From: Paramacrobiotus metropolitanus
Taxonomy: Eukaryota > Tardigrada > Eutardigrada > Parachela > Macrobiotidae
Reading direction: 5' to 3'
NCBI RefSeq assembly: GCF_019649055.1
Contig: NW_026570587.1
Span: 1 to 36,485, forward strand
Length of the DNA: 36,485 bases
This document shows positions 12,501-22,639 of this stretch, piece by piece. A program made the position numbers and the translations under genes. The notes beneath the pieces were generated by a model. The model searched no databases. It saw only the letters and a program-made list of their open reading frames with translations, and was not told the DNA's origin. Every line of letters starts with the position of its first letter. Within the stretch, counting starts at the first letter, position 1.

Positions 12501-13270
12501 TTGTACGCGTCCCTTCTTTTGTTGCCGTCCAAAGCTGTCGCTGCAGCATCTCTATCGCTACGGTTCTTTTACTGCACTCCTGCCTAAGGTAGACGCTCTC
12601 GGTCGCGGAAGTGTCCACCCGTTTTTGGAGTCGGTTGGTGTCTTCTGTCACGTCCGCATTTTCCTTATTCAGGGTGGTAGTAGTCGCATCATTTCCGCCA
12701 AGGTTGCCTTCTTCCGGTCGATCTTGTTCCGGGCGGCTGTTAACTGGACTGTCAGATGGGCTGATTGTCCGTTTATCGGCCCACTAAGGTTCTGGAATTG
12801 CTGTCCTTCCGGCGTCTGGAATACCGGTTCGTTCGGGTCGGGTCGAGTTCTGTCCGCCTTCAGTGTCAATTCCGGGCTGCCGACTACTAGAGACACTGGA
12901 ACAATTCCGGCTCGAACAATGTCGACCGGCGACGGTATGGTCGACTCGCCCGTAAGGCGCTCGACTGAGGTCTTGGTCGAACTCTGCCGAGGTACCGTTG
13001 GTGTAAGCTGGTCCGCTCCACCCGGGCCGGGTGATCTGGCTGCCGTGCCGCGTTAGGATCCACCCACTGCTTTTTCCGCCAACCGTTCTCCGTATTGTTT
13101 GTTCACCGGCTCGGTTTGGTCCGCAGTGCCCACCGGGATGCCGGGTTGCCAAGCGGGCGTGTGATTCTCGCCCTTTTTCAGCGGGCTGTCCATGCATGCC
13201 CGGAGGGTTTTCCGTCCGTTTTGTTAGGTGCGGTCCGACTAATGTGCCAGCTAACTACAGACGTATGTAA
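9530..13270 (-). pseudogene. Decayed retroelement segment, Gag-like, minus strand
   Basis: This block is clearly GC-richer than its surroundings. Pieces of plausible protein appear in shifting minus-strand frames: a coiled coil at about 12750-12450 (NKIDRKKATLAEMM, then TEDTNRLQKRVDTSATESVY), a basic helical piece at about 11050-10920 (RQVWERHWRILRELRRKPGG), a Gln/Pro-rich segment near 10200 (QPDYRQPLIYQSGP) and a C-terminal piece near 9900 (GVPVQLKQAPVGMVIPVRR). Order and composition suggest the Gag or structural gene of an LTR element, with many indels and stops. I see no zinc knuckle, protease or polymerase. It could also be an unrelated decayed gene. A plus-strand segment near 11580-11860 looks like an internally inverted piece. 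Confidence 0.38.
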
Positions 13271-13378
13271 CCGTCCAATACGACCGGCGGTTGTATGAGA
13301 CGACCGGTCGTTTTGGACACATCTTCTCTCGTCTATGCTAACGTAACGTGCGGTATGACACAAAATACTTTTCAATAT

Positions 13379-14195
13379 GGCTGCGTGCACGGGTAAACAC
13401 GGATGTTGGCTGCGTGCACGGGTGACCTTTTTGGGTCCGCACGGTGTTGACTGCGTGCACGGAGTTTGGGAACGGGCGTTGGCTGCGGGCACGGGTGATT
13501 TCTTTTGTTTCAGAATTATTATATTTTAAAATTGGAAAAAGATTATAATCTGGATGAAGGGCATAAAACTGAAGTGAGTGATGCCAAAAGCAGCGGGAAG
13601 TGGAATGCGATAGCCATGACTACCGCGTTCGTTTTCGGGATGGATCCTGGAACAACCATTTTTTAGCTGGATCCGTCGCGAACTCACCTGGCACCCGCTT
13701 ATGAAAGCATGCAACTGACACCATAACCACCTGCATCAAAGCCGCGTCAAATAAACTCTGAGCCGCAAAAACAAAATTATTTGTCACTATGGTGTATTCA
13801 CATTATCCGGTGGGCAAGAAAAGTGTCTTGCCCACCAAGGAAAGTGTCTTGCCCACCCACCTATATTTGAACATGTTTCAAGTGAGGAAAATCAATCCTC
13901 ACTGAAATACGTTTCCACAAACTTAACATGGTGGTCTATGGAAGCTGACCACAGTTAACGTTGTTTTCTTAGGTTTCTTAGGTTTCTTATGTTTTCTTAG
14001 GTCCTAGATTAGACTGACTAAAACGTGGGAAACCACAAGATGTTATTACGTCAAAAAATTCATAAAACATAAAGCAGAATCAAATCAGCCAATATGTTAA
14101 CGTAAAATGACACAAATTTAAAATGCCGTACATGCAGCCAACACCCTTGCCCGGACTCCGTGCACACTGCAAACGCCCGTGAAGTCACCCGAGCA
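13379..14195. repeat. Foldback element with degenerate inverted-repeat ends
   Basis: The left end at 13379-13498 contains about four copies of a unit like GGCTGCGTGCACGGGTGA. The right end at 14131-14195 contains the same motifs in reverse complement (for example CATGCAGCCAACACC, CTCCGTGCAC and TCACCCGAGCACGCAGC). About 630 bp of AT-rich DNA without a gene lie between them. This is the structure of a foldback or MITE-type non-autonomous element. I could not define a target-site duplication. Confidence 0.5.
13809..13857. repeat. Short hairpin plus direct repeat (CTTGCCCACC)
   Basis: GGTGGGCAAGA at 13809-13819 pairs perfectly with TCTTGCCCACC at 13826-13836. The sequence AAGTGTCTTGCCCACC then recurs 21 bases later at 13842-13857. 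It lies inside the foldback element. No function can be assigned. Confidence 0.6.
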
Positions 14196-14233
14196 CGCAG
14201 CATCAACCTTATAATTATCCTGTTCCCGTCCAT

Positions 14234-14311
14234 TGTGCGGCAAAATAGCTAACGAGCTGTTTTAACGCAGTTTGCGGTAAAATAGCCAACAAGCTATTTC
14301 GCCCACCATAG
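14234..14311. repeat. Hairpin repeat, left flank of the KDZ insertion
   Basis: Contains two GCGGCAAAATAGC-type hairpin units, same family as 9249-9420, ending in CACCATAG (14304-14311). CACCATAG is the left copy of the 8-bp target-site duplication of the transposon that follows. Confidence 0.7.
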
Positions 14312-14314
14312 CAT

Positions 14315-14337
14315 GGTAGGCACACTTCGGGACATTA
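14315..14337 (+). repeat. Left terminal inverted repeat of the KDZ transposon
   Basis: 23 bp beginning GGTAGGCACACTTCGGG, identical in reverse complement to 18895-18917. The first three bases of the element (CAT, 14312-14314) are not matched at the other end. Confidence 0.88.
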
Positions 14338-14530
14338 AGGAATAACAGCAGGAAACAGCAAGGAACAGCAGCAAACAGCGCATAACAGCATCGAATAATG
14401 CGGCATGGAACGCCAGTATAATGCGAAATATTAAACCATATATTAAAGCAAGTATTATTAAAGTTGTTAAACCACTATCATTAATTTTCAAAAAAAATAA
14501 TAAACTACTCACCGCTGTTTTTGCACCCCA

Positions 14531-14825
14531 TTGTTCTCTGCTGTTTCTAACTGTTGTCCACTGTTTCCAACTGTTCTCTGCTGTTTCTTACTGTGCTTCG
14601 CTGTTTCTAACTGTTGTCCACCGTTTCCAACTGTTCTCTGCTGTTTCTTACTGTACTTCGCTGTTTCTAACTGTTGTCCACTGTTTCCAACTGTTCTCTG
14701 CTGTTTCTTACTGTGCTTCGCTGTTTCTAACTGTACTTCGCTGTTTCTTACTGTTGTCCACTGTTCTCTGCTGTTTCTTACTGTACTTCGCTATTTCTAA
14801 CTGTACTGTGCTGTTTCCAACTGTT
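14531..14825. repeat. Left subterminal array of 10-bp CTGTT units
   Basis: The sequence is in strict 10-base register: CTGTTTCTAA, CTGTTGTCCA, CTGTTTCCAA, CTGTTCTCTG, CTGTTTCTTA, CTGTGCTTCG. These six make a 60-bp higher-order unit repeated from 14541 to about 14720, after which it becomes irregular. A few AACAGC copies in the opposite orientation lie between it and the left end (14344-14390). It is probably a transposase-binding region. Confidence 0.8.
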
Positions 14826-15199
14826 TTCGAGTCACAGCACAATAAACATTTTAGTGAAAAGGTCAACAGGATCTTCGCGGAAATCTCAGTGGCAGACTAC
14901 CACACGGATGCTCCAGCCACACGGATGCGCTAGCCATTTGCTTACTTTTTGACCTGCTTACGTCTTTGTGTGAAGACGATCAGCGAAGTGATTTACGTTA
15001 CTTATAATCATTCGTGTATCATTTTAAGCTTCAGATACTTCGGTATAGCTTTTGCACTTGCTGCTTGCGCTAAGCAAAAACATTGTCTACAGTGTCGTCA
15101 GGGAAACGTTCGTGCTTTAATATTCCGCGAGCCTGAGTAGGCTTTATTTGGACTTTACTTTTAAATTCACTTACACATCATTATGTGGTACTAGCCAAA

Positions 15200-17906
15200 A
15201 TGTCGAAGAATCCAAAAAAGCAAGTGCCGCGTACTAATTCCTCTAATTCTGCTGTGGATAATTCTGTTGCGCCCACCGCATCCGCTGCCGTCACCGATAA
15301 AACTTTTGTGGAGCGCAGAGCCGAAGTAAGCCAATAAATGATTTTTTTCAATTAGCATTAAATTTTTATTTGTTTGTTCAAAGCTTCAAAACAGCTGAGT
15401 GTGCGCGTTCCAACTAGAAAAAATTTTCTGAGTTCTGTGGTAAAAGTACTCTGCACTAATAGCATGTTAGCGACTAACTTGTTTGAAGAATAAAAAAATT
15501 AAAACAAATTATTTATTAACTGGCATTGTTCCCATAGCGCGATATGCACACTGCACAATATACACGGATGCACCAAGCAGATTAAAAAGGGTATCAAATG
15601 GAAACAAATTTATGGCACCAGATTTAATTTATTGATGGCACCAAATTTAATTTTTTTGAAATACACAGTAAGGGCTCTCGGAACGAACTCCCGCGAGTTT
15701 ATCTTTGAAAGTTGAAGTGCCGGCAAAAGACTGGCCATGTGTGACGAAGAAACTTCATTTATATCAAGTAATGGGTTGAGCAATGTTCGGAAGGCTGCGC
15801 GTGTTCTCCAAATGTGGCCGCAGCTTCATTCAAAATTTCCGGCTATTTGGAAGGTTCGTACCATTTCTTCAGTAAATAACTACTGTTTGTTCAATCCAAT
15901 CGCTGTTACAGAAGATTACACTGCATCTTGATTGCGACCAGTCAACTCTGCTGCGAATTGCAAACGAACTAAAAAAGCACCCCGATGTTTTCGAAATGTT
16001 CGCGCGTAATCCCCGCGACCCCATAATCCTTTTGCCACCTACTTCCAAGCGTTTGCTTAACGGCTGCCGTCAAATCCGGAAATCAAAAAACGGTCAACAA
16101 AGTGACCCTTCCGCTTTACACACCCATCATGATTCTCCGGATCTGGTAAAGTAATAATACTTGTATACGAACTTCCGAAATTAGCATTTGTGTTTATTTT
16201 TGCAGTGCACCGTCAGCGACATCGAATGCACTCACACAAAATGCTGGAGATTTAACCTTCGCTGTCGTTCTTGCAAAAGCTACTATCGCTATTCCACATT
16301 CTTCGACTCAGATAAGAAAAAGTTTTTCTTATATGACACACCGCGACCATATGTTGAAATTTCGCGTGAACTTTGTTGCACAAGACGACTGTGCATTTTA
16401 ATAACTAGTGACATGTAAGATATTCTCCCGCTTTTTATATTTGATTATTTGTAATTTAGGTTTCCGCTACAAGTAGTTTTCTTTTAGGTATTTTAAGCAA
16501 TGCAGCTTTCAAGCTTTTTCTTCGTCTGTACAGAACGCTTTCGGCATTTCAGATGGTGAGCGTAATGCACTGGGATACGTTCAGGACGTAATATAAAAAA
16601 TCTGATATTATTACAGACTACAATCGTAAGCAACTTGCGGAGGCTTTTTTTAAGTACCATATAGAAGAATATCTGCGGCGCTTGGGAAAGCTAAGCGTGG
16701 GTTTGACGGCGGAAAACGACTGGGATGAAGCGCTGACAGACCTCAATCAAACGCTTAGATCTGAACTGCTGCCACATGACCATTACGAAATCTGTATTGG
16801 AAGGGGATGCAGGGACGCTGTGGCTATGGATGGTAACTGGAAATTTAGCCACGTGATCTGCTCTTTCCTCATTAAGGTGACATGGTTACACTGTAAATAG
16901 TAATATTTCACAACCAGATGATTATTGCTCACACAAGCTAACGGTAAAAATTTCAGAAAACTCATTCAAAGTTCCCGCTCCTTAAATTTCCTCGTCAGTG
17001 CACTGAGGAGCCGCTATCTGGCTTTTTATATTGCAAAGCGCACATTGATATTGCCAGAGCGGAAGGTCTTCCGGTTACTGCTGCAGCCGAAAGAAAAGCA
17101 AGGCTTAATGATACCTTAGTAGCAGCAGCTCTGGAAACTGAGAGCGACACTGCCGAGATATTTACCACAACCTTGGCTTGCCGCAAAAACTTGGGCCAAC
17201 ACAGATATCTGAAATCACGATCTCGTGGCTGGCTGTTTTTCGTAACAGCCGGTGGTATCATTCGAATGTTTCGACCTTTATATGGGTTAGTTAAATCTTA
17301 TAGTTCTTAAATGATAAGCGAGTATTATCATGATGAACTTTTTTGTAGGTCGGAATCGTCTTCGCAAGTGTTTTTCCATACAGTGGAATACCTGTTCCAG
17401 GAGCTGTCTACGCGAAACCCAGCAGATTATGCGCGTTTTACACTCTGTTATGACGATATGTGCCATTTGAACGCTCTGCGACAAGCAGCAGAAGAGCTGC
17501 CATACCCGGCACCTTATTCAACAATGTGGTTTAAAGTACAGAAAGTGATCGACAGGTAATTTAACTTTTATATCTAGACACATTAAAACAAGTCTGTACA
17601 GCCAGAAACGCAATCAACAGGTTCCATATGCGTAATCACAAGCCTGAATGCTTCACTAAGTACAACGCCGACGAAAAACTAGCCGCCATACACGGAAACG
17701 GGACTTCGATCAACACGGAATCTGCAGAGCAAGTGTTTTCCCAACTGCGAAATTTCAAAGCCTCGCTTTTCGTAATGGGAAAAAGACGACAAGAATTTTT
17801 TTTGCATGTTATAAGCCGTATGCATAACTGTCACGTGGAAAAGTCGATGGCAAAAGGTTGTTTACCAATACATTTTAACGGACGAAGGCGAAGTAACACA
17901 ATGTGA
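15200..17906 (+). CDS. KDZ-family transposase, about nine exons
   Basis: Exons: 15200-15325, second exon ending 15853, 15912-16145, 16206-16414, 16488-16555, 16617-16876, 16957-17285, 17349-17555 and 17621-17906. From the third exon onward all GT-AG junctions keep phase to the stop. A Cys cluster (CTVSDIECTHTKCW, CRSCKSYY; exon 4) resembles the CxC modules that accompany KDZ transposases. Candidate catalytic residues: D in AVAMDGNW (16829-16831), D in YDDMCHL (17452-17457) and E in NTESAEQVFSQL (17727-17729), with FHMRNHKPEC before the last; these are KDZ hallmarks. The start of exon 2 is unsettled: an AAG acceptor at 15793 keeps phase with exon 1 (593 codons overall), whereas an ATG at 15737 would give a 570-codon gene without exon 1. 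The product should cut and insert this element by a D-D-E mechanism in the nucleus. Confidence 0.82.
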
Positions 17907-17947
17907 ACACGGCATTTTCTAATTTCACAATTTGTTTGTGTGGCTTC

Positions 17948-17953
17948 AATAAA
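17948..17953 (+). promoter_or_regulatory. Polyadenylation signal AATAAA of the transposase gene
   Basis: AATAAA lies 42 bases after the transposase stop codon and before the right repeat array, a sensible place for the 3' end of the transcript. Confidence 0.6.
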
Positions 17954-18090
17954 GGTTAGTGCGCGTTTAGCTGCCTAATAAATACCAAAATACAGGTTAT
18001 TCTTGAAAAAGAATAGTTACTGGAAGCAGTCACCTGTTGAGTACAGTTAATGCAGCAAACAGCGGTGAGCAGTTATTAGCAGCATTAATC

Positions 18091-18800
18091 TGCGCAAACA
18101 GCGATTAACAGTAGCAAAAAGTAAGAAACAGCAGCAAACGCGTACAAACAGCGGTTAACAGCGGCAAAAAGTAGAAGGCAGCAACTAACAGTGGTGAACA
18201 GTAGTGAACAGCAGCAAACTGCGGTAAGCAGTGGCTAACAGATAAGAACACTGACAAACAGCAGTTAACAGCGGCGAACAGTGAATAATAGTAGCAAACA
18301 GTAAGAAACAGCAGAGAACAGTGGCAAACAGTAGCAAACAGCGGTTAACAGCAGAGAACAGTCAGATACAACGGTTAACAGCGGCGAACAGTGATTAATT
18401 GTGGCAAACAGTACGAAACAGCAGAGAACAGTGGCAAACAGTAGCAAACAGCGATTAACAGCAGAGAACAGTCAGATACAACGGTTAACAGCGGCGAACA
18501 GTGATTAATTGTGACAAACAGTAAGAAACAGCAGAGAACAGTTGCAAACAGTAGCAAACAGCGGTTAACAGCAGAGAACAGTCAGATACAACGGTTAACA
18601 GCGGCGAACAGTGATTAATTGTGGCAAACAGTAAGAAACAGCAGAGAACAGTGGCAAACAGTAGCAAACAGCGGTTAACAGCAGAGAACAGTCAGATACA
18701 ACGGTTAACAGCGGCGAACAGTGATTAATTATGGCAAACAGTAAGAAACAGCATAGAACAGTGGCTAAAAGTAGCAAACAGTAACAAACAGCGGTGAACA
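18091..18800. repeat. Right subterminal array of 10-bp AACAG units (110-bp higher-order repeat)
   Basis: Almost every ten bases there is AACAG or a one-base variant. Eleven decamers make a 110-bp unit repeated about four and a half times between 18250 and 18780, with few differences. The orientation is inverted relative to the left array, so both arrays read CTGTT inward from their own end. The decamer register is kept across the whole stretch. Short open frames on the minus strand here are by-products of the repeat. Confidence 0.82.
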
Positions 18801-18894
18801 GTTACTACATACAGCAGCAAACAGTGACCAGCAATTTTGAACCGTGCAAACAGCGGATAACACCAGCAGCCTCGCTGTTTTGCATTTCTGTCAC

Positions 18895-18917
18895 TAATGT
18901 CCCGAAGTGTGCCTACC
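18895..18917 (-). repeat. Right terminal inverted repeat of the KDZ transposon
   Basis: Exact reverse complement of 14315-14337. Three further bases (CTC) lie between it and the target-site duplication copy at 18921-18928. Confidence 0.88.
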
Positions 18918-18920
18918 CTC

Positions 18921-19030
18921 CACCATAGTGCGGCAAAATAGCCAACTGGCTATTCCGGCGCAGTGTGCGGCAAAATAGCCTGAGGGATATTCAGACCCCT
19001 ATTGTTATACTGCGGCAAAATAGCCATAGC
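18921..19030. repeat. Hairpin repeat, right flank of the KDZ insertion
   Basis: Starts with the second CACCATAG, then a TGCGGCAAAATAGCC...GGCTATTCCGGCGCA hairpin and two further GCGGCAAAATAGCC cores. It continues the repeat interrupted at 14311. Confidence 0.7.
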
Positions 19031-19738
19031 CAAAAGAAAAACTTGTCTGAAAAAGGCACTATCTTGGCATACAGTATACTCCCATACAATCCTTGGCAAT
19101 ACTTTCGAACTTTACCGACATCACCCTCGACGATCTGTCTGCGGATAATGTGGCGGCTATTCTTAAATATGCCTGCAGGGTAGGCAGCAATGGTTTGAGA
19201 AACGCTCACCAGTCACCACCACCACCACCACGTTCTCACATTTCCTTCCGCAGAAAAACTGGTTGGTTTACGGCTATAATAAACCGAAATAAAGGAAGCG
19301 AAGTGTTTGATGGCATTATCCCACGCACAATAAAATTAGCGACATTTAAATCTTTCTGCCATTGTGTTTTTGCGTCATTAACTGCAGTAACGATTCTTTG
19401 TAAAACACACGAATTTCCACACAGGTTCTAAGAAATTTTGCTGGCGATGGCAGAATCGCTTTTACAGCTCATATTAAACATTAACGTTGGATTCGTTACA
19501 ACGAAAGCGTCACGAAACTTGAAGAAATTGTTTGCCGATCCGAGAAAAATAGGAATGTCATTAGTGAAAAGCATGCTATCACCACGTTAACAACACGTTC
19601 ACACTGTCCAACAGGTTCCGGCCGGCAGCGCCTATCTTTGAATATTGGGTACCTTGCCCTGAAATCCCGAACACATTCGATTTAAAACAAATGATTAGCA
19701 AATTAGATATGTTAAAGTCTCTTTAAAAAAACACCTAC
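19031..19738. other. Intronic stretch without a supported gene
   Basis: Right end of the giant intron of gene C. A plus-strand open frame beginning near 19093 (LSNFTDITLDDLSADNVAAILKYAC, followed by a possible CAG|GTAGGC splice site) looks exon-like over about 30 residues, but I cannot extend or identify it. Nothing else is seen. Confidence 0.35.
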
Positions 19739-21035
19739 CTTTGGCCAGACAGTCTGGACTAGTTCCACGATACCCACATTTTGGCTCGTTAGGAGGCGGA
19801 CTGCCACGCTTGTACCACACAATTTTGCGGATGCTGTTGTCCACTGGATTGCGAGATGATTCTAGAGCTTTACGCTTGGCTGAATATTCCATAACCGGCT
19901 AAAAACAGACAGGACAATCCTCAGCAAAATATTAGCCCGCTTACGTTAGTGAAACATATTTCACGTCACATTCACGAAGTAAAGCGACGGAAGGCTACAT
20001 GCGTGCTTATGATCAAAGAATTTACTTTAAGCCTTTTTAGTGAGGACTACCGCTCCCCGATTTAAGTTCACCGGCGGAAACGCAGTTTACCTAATGGACA
20101 AAGAACAGTCGCTAATGTATTGTATATTACATACCACAAAATTTCCAGTTTCGACATCCATTTGATTCAGTGCCCAGTCCGCTTCGCGATCACCGTTAGC
20201 GTTAAGGATGATATCCTGGCCTAGGATGGTGTATGTGCGGTTCCACATGAGCCTGTTCAATGCGCCCCCGTCAAGGGGATTTCTCCCAAGTGCTATAGTT
20301 TGGTTTACTACCTGGAAGCCAGATTTACTTATGCAGGGTACAATAAAAAAAACGTTGCTTTCGTTTTATTGCTCTGCCGTAAGTTATCAGTAATAAACAC
20401 TGGCGCTCACTGCGGATTGGTTAACATTGGTACAACACTGAATTTGTTGAAAATCGGATACTACGTACGGTATATCGACCATTACCTGGGCGAAAATGAC
20501 AAGGGCATAATAGTTTGCCATGGCAAATGGATTCACCTTGAATACAGGAAAACAGAAGGGATTATTTATATGTAATGATCTGTTAATGGAGATACGACTA
20601 GGGCGTTTGTATACCGGCGATTGATTGGCTGGTAAAGCTAACTGTTTACTGTTTAGCTTACAGTAATGACTGGTTTATTTAATTTACTTACTTCCTCTTC
20701 CAGGGCAAATGTGTAGCCAAATATATTTTCGGATCGACGCTTTATTTCATCAGTAACATTACGATATTCGGGTGTGACATCCGGATTACGTAGAGATATC
20801 TTAAACAGGGAACTAAAAGCGGTTCGGGCATCCTAAATAGAAATATAAGAATCAAACAAGCAGAGCTTTAGTGAAGCACAAATTCTTGATAAGTGGTAAG
20901 CAGAAAAATCATGGAAGACCGATGACCTTTCTTGCCATTTGTCCTTACTGAATCCCGTCCATCGCTCTCCCCGGTATTCCAAGTTATATTGCCAAAGAAT
21001 TTTGCGCTTTGAAACAGCTCAATTGTGAAGTAAAC
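19739..21035 (-). CDS. Gene C, exons 7-11 of ANF-receptor-like protein
   Basis: Five exons: 21035-20949, 20832-20692, 20536-20486, 20311-20135 and 19898-19739. Each has exactly the same length as its gene B counterpart (87, 141, 51, 177 and 160 nt), GT-AG borders and no stop. They encode the C-terminal half of the ligand-binding domain (VNPFAMANYYALVIFAQ; NRTYTILGQDII; SPPPNEPKCGYRG). Exon 11 ends in phase 1, matching the tail exon at 5272. Exons 1-6 are missing: immediately upstream, sequence of the large LTR element begins, so they should lie beyond the right edge of the window if the gene is whole. Intact exon lengths suggest either a still functional gene or very recent disruption. Confidence 0.82.
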
Positions 21036-21164
21036 CTGCCATAAGTTGAACAAGAGAATTTACCAAAGAGAAGTTGGGTGGACGCACAACTGGCGCATGA
21101 GCGTTGTTGTAATGGCTTTGTCAGATCTGACACAGAAGCAGGAAGAAATGGGGCAAATACAGCC

Positions 21165-21170
21165 TTTATT
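21165..21170 (-). promoter_or_regulatory. AATAAA polyadenylation signal of the putative LTR
   Basis: AATAAAGGCTG on the minus strand, about 225 bases downstream of the TATA-like sequence and about 100 bases before the junction with gene C. Confidence 0.5.
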
Positions 21171-21489
21171 GTGATAACAATAAAGCAACAACACACAAAA
21201 CCAACAGAAAACCCAATGTGGGAAAAGCTGGAAAAAGTGCCTGCAGTGCGCTGGTGAGGAATCGTGATTAATGATTCCGCGTGCTGCGGGTATGCAACAG
21301 CTGATGCGGCAAAGCATGGAATCGCCCGTAGGCGCAGGGCTCCACCCCCAAGAGTGCAGAGAAATGCGCTGATTGGTCAGCGTAGACAAAGTATACGCTG
21401 AGTAAGCAGCGTAATAGCGCGGCACGAATGGAGTAGCCATGTGCGGGCGGGCGACAGAGCAAAGCCACAAGAGGTGTCTACCGCCTCGA

Positions 21490-22560
21490 GTGAGCGGTCT
21501 CTGACATGCCTCTGGGCGGGAGTGGGAGCTCCTGCGAGCACCTTCCGACTCTGCCCCTGGCCGACCCGGTAGGGTGCCAGGATCCGATACCCGGTAGGGC
21601 CGGATGCCACTTTGTCTCTAAACCCGGTAGGGTCGCTTCCTCCAGACCCGCGGTGCAGTGCACCGAACGGCCGAAATCTGGAGTGCACTCTGGTTGCTGG
21701 GGGTTCCAGTGGGGTTTGAAGGCTTGGTTGGTCGAACAAGTAAAAAAATAAAGTTTATAAGGCTCTTAGGTTAAACATCGAAATAAAAAGATCACAATTC
21801 CGGTGAGAATTAAAGAAAGTAAGATCATAGTTAGAGATCCCAAAGCCAATTCCTTTGGTTAAATGGCCAAATAAAAACATCATCTTTGGTTAATAAAGTC
21901 TAGAAAAACCAGGTTTGGTTAAAAAAACTAGACGAAACAAAAGGCTTATTCCGACTAGGTATACCACAGGGCCGCTTGTGTCCACAGGGGTCCTAGTCAA
22001 CGGTCCGCTTTATCCGGTAGGATATGTCTGGTCCTGTGAATCCGGGGCGACGGTTCCCAGAGATGTCCACAAGGGTCCAGTGAAGTAATTCCAGCGGAGT
22101 TGTATGAGGAAGGCACAGTTGCATGCGCAAGGACAAGTTGTTCCCTTCCTGATGGTGGTGGACCAAGCCCGGTTGGGCAGTCCATGGTGGGCCAGAGTGA
22201 TGTCTCTGGACAGGAGAGGTGCTCCTGTAGTGAAATGGACCAAACCCGTTAGGGTGGTCATAAAGGCTTTTAAATGATGCCTCTGAGCGGGAGGGGTGCT
22301 CCTGCTATCCGAAATGGTATGCTTGGACCGATTCCGTTTGGGTGGCCCATATGGGTCTCTAATTTGGACCGGTTTCGGCCTTGCATGCCGGTTTGGTCAT
22401 GCTCCTAGGTCCAAAAATCTTCTAAGTCCAGGAGGGCCAACATGGGAAAATTTCTAAGTCCGAGGACCAAGTGGTGTAATGGGCCAAACCCGTTGGGGCG
22501 GTCCAAACTCGGTCTCTGACATGCTCTGGACCGGGATACAGGGTTCTGGAATGGTTCGGC
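21490..22560. repeat. Divergent tandem repeats of about 75 bp in the LTR-like region
   Basis: Variants of ATGCCTCTGAGCGGGAG, GGTGCTCCTG and CCCGTTNGGGNGGTC recur in the same order near 21490-21630, 22200-22260, 22275-22350 and 22450-22545. Repeated upstream regions are common in long LTRs. Confidence 0.5.
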
Positions 22561-22639
22561 CTTGATTGCAGCCTTTGGAGGGGAGTGGGTCCTGCATAAC
22601 CGGTTTTGGCTCTCCGTTGTGGACTTAGTCGCTTTTTGA

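Larger units (their letters stand above)
14312..18920 (+). mobile_element. KDZ-type (Kyakuja-Dileera-Zisupton) DNA transposon, apparently complete, 4.6 kb
   Basis: Inverted ends, perfect over 23 bp (14315-14337 and 18895-18917) plus three less conserved outer bases on each side, bound the element. The flanking octamer CACCATAG is present on both sides (14304-14311 and 18921-18928), which is an 8-bp target-site duplication; Zisupton-type elements are known to make 8-bp duplications. Inside are subterminal arrays of AACAG/CTGTT decamers and one multi-exon plus-strand transposase gene with no disabling stop. The identical inverted repeats, identical duplication and open exons suggest recent insertion. 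The target was a hairpin repeat within the large intron of gene C. Confidence 0.88.

Noticed and set aside
14421-14933. Plus-strand frame of 170 codons with repeated Cys/Leu/Phe pattern
   Set aside because: Translation of the left CTGTT decamer array; it has no start context or domain.
18265-18777. Series of four 60-residue minus-strand frames, mutually similar and Cys/Leu-rich
   Set aside because: They are translations of the 110-bp decamer repeat of the transposon, and their spacing equals the repeat length exactly.
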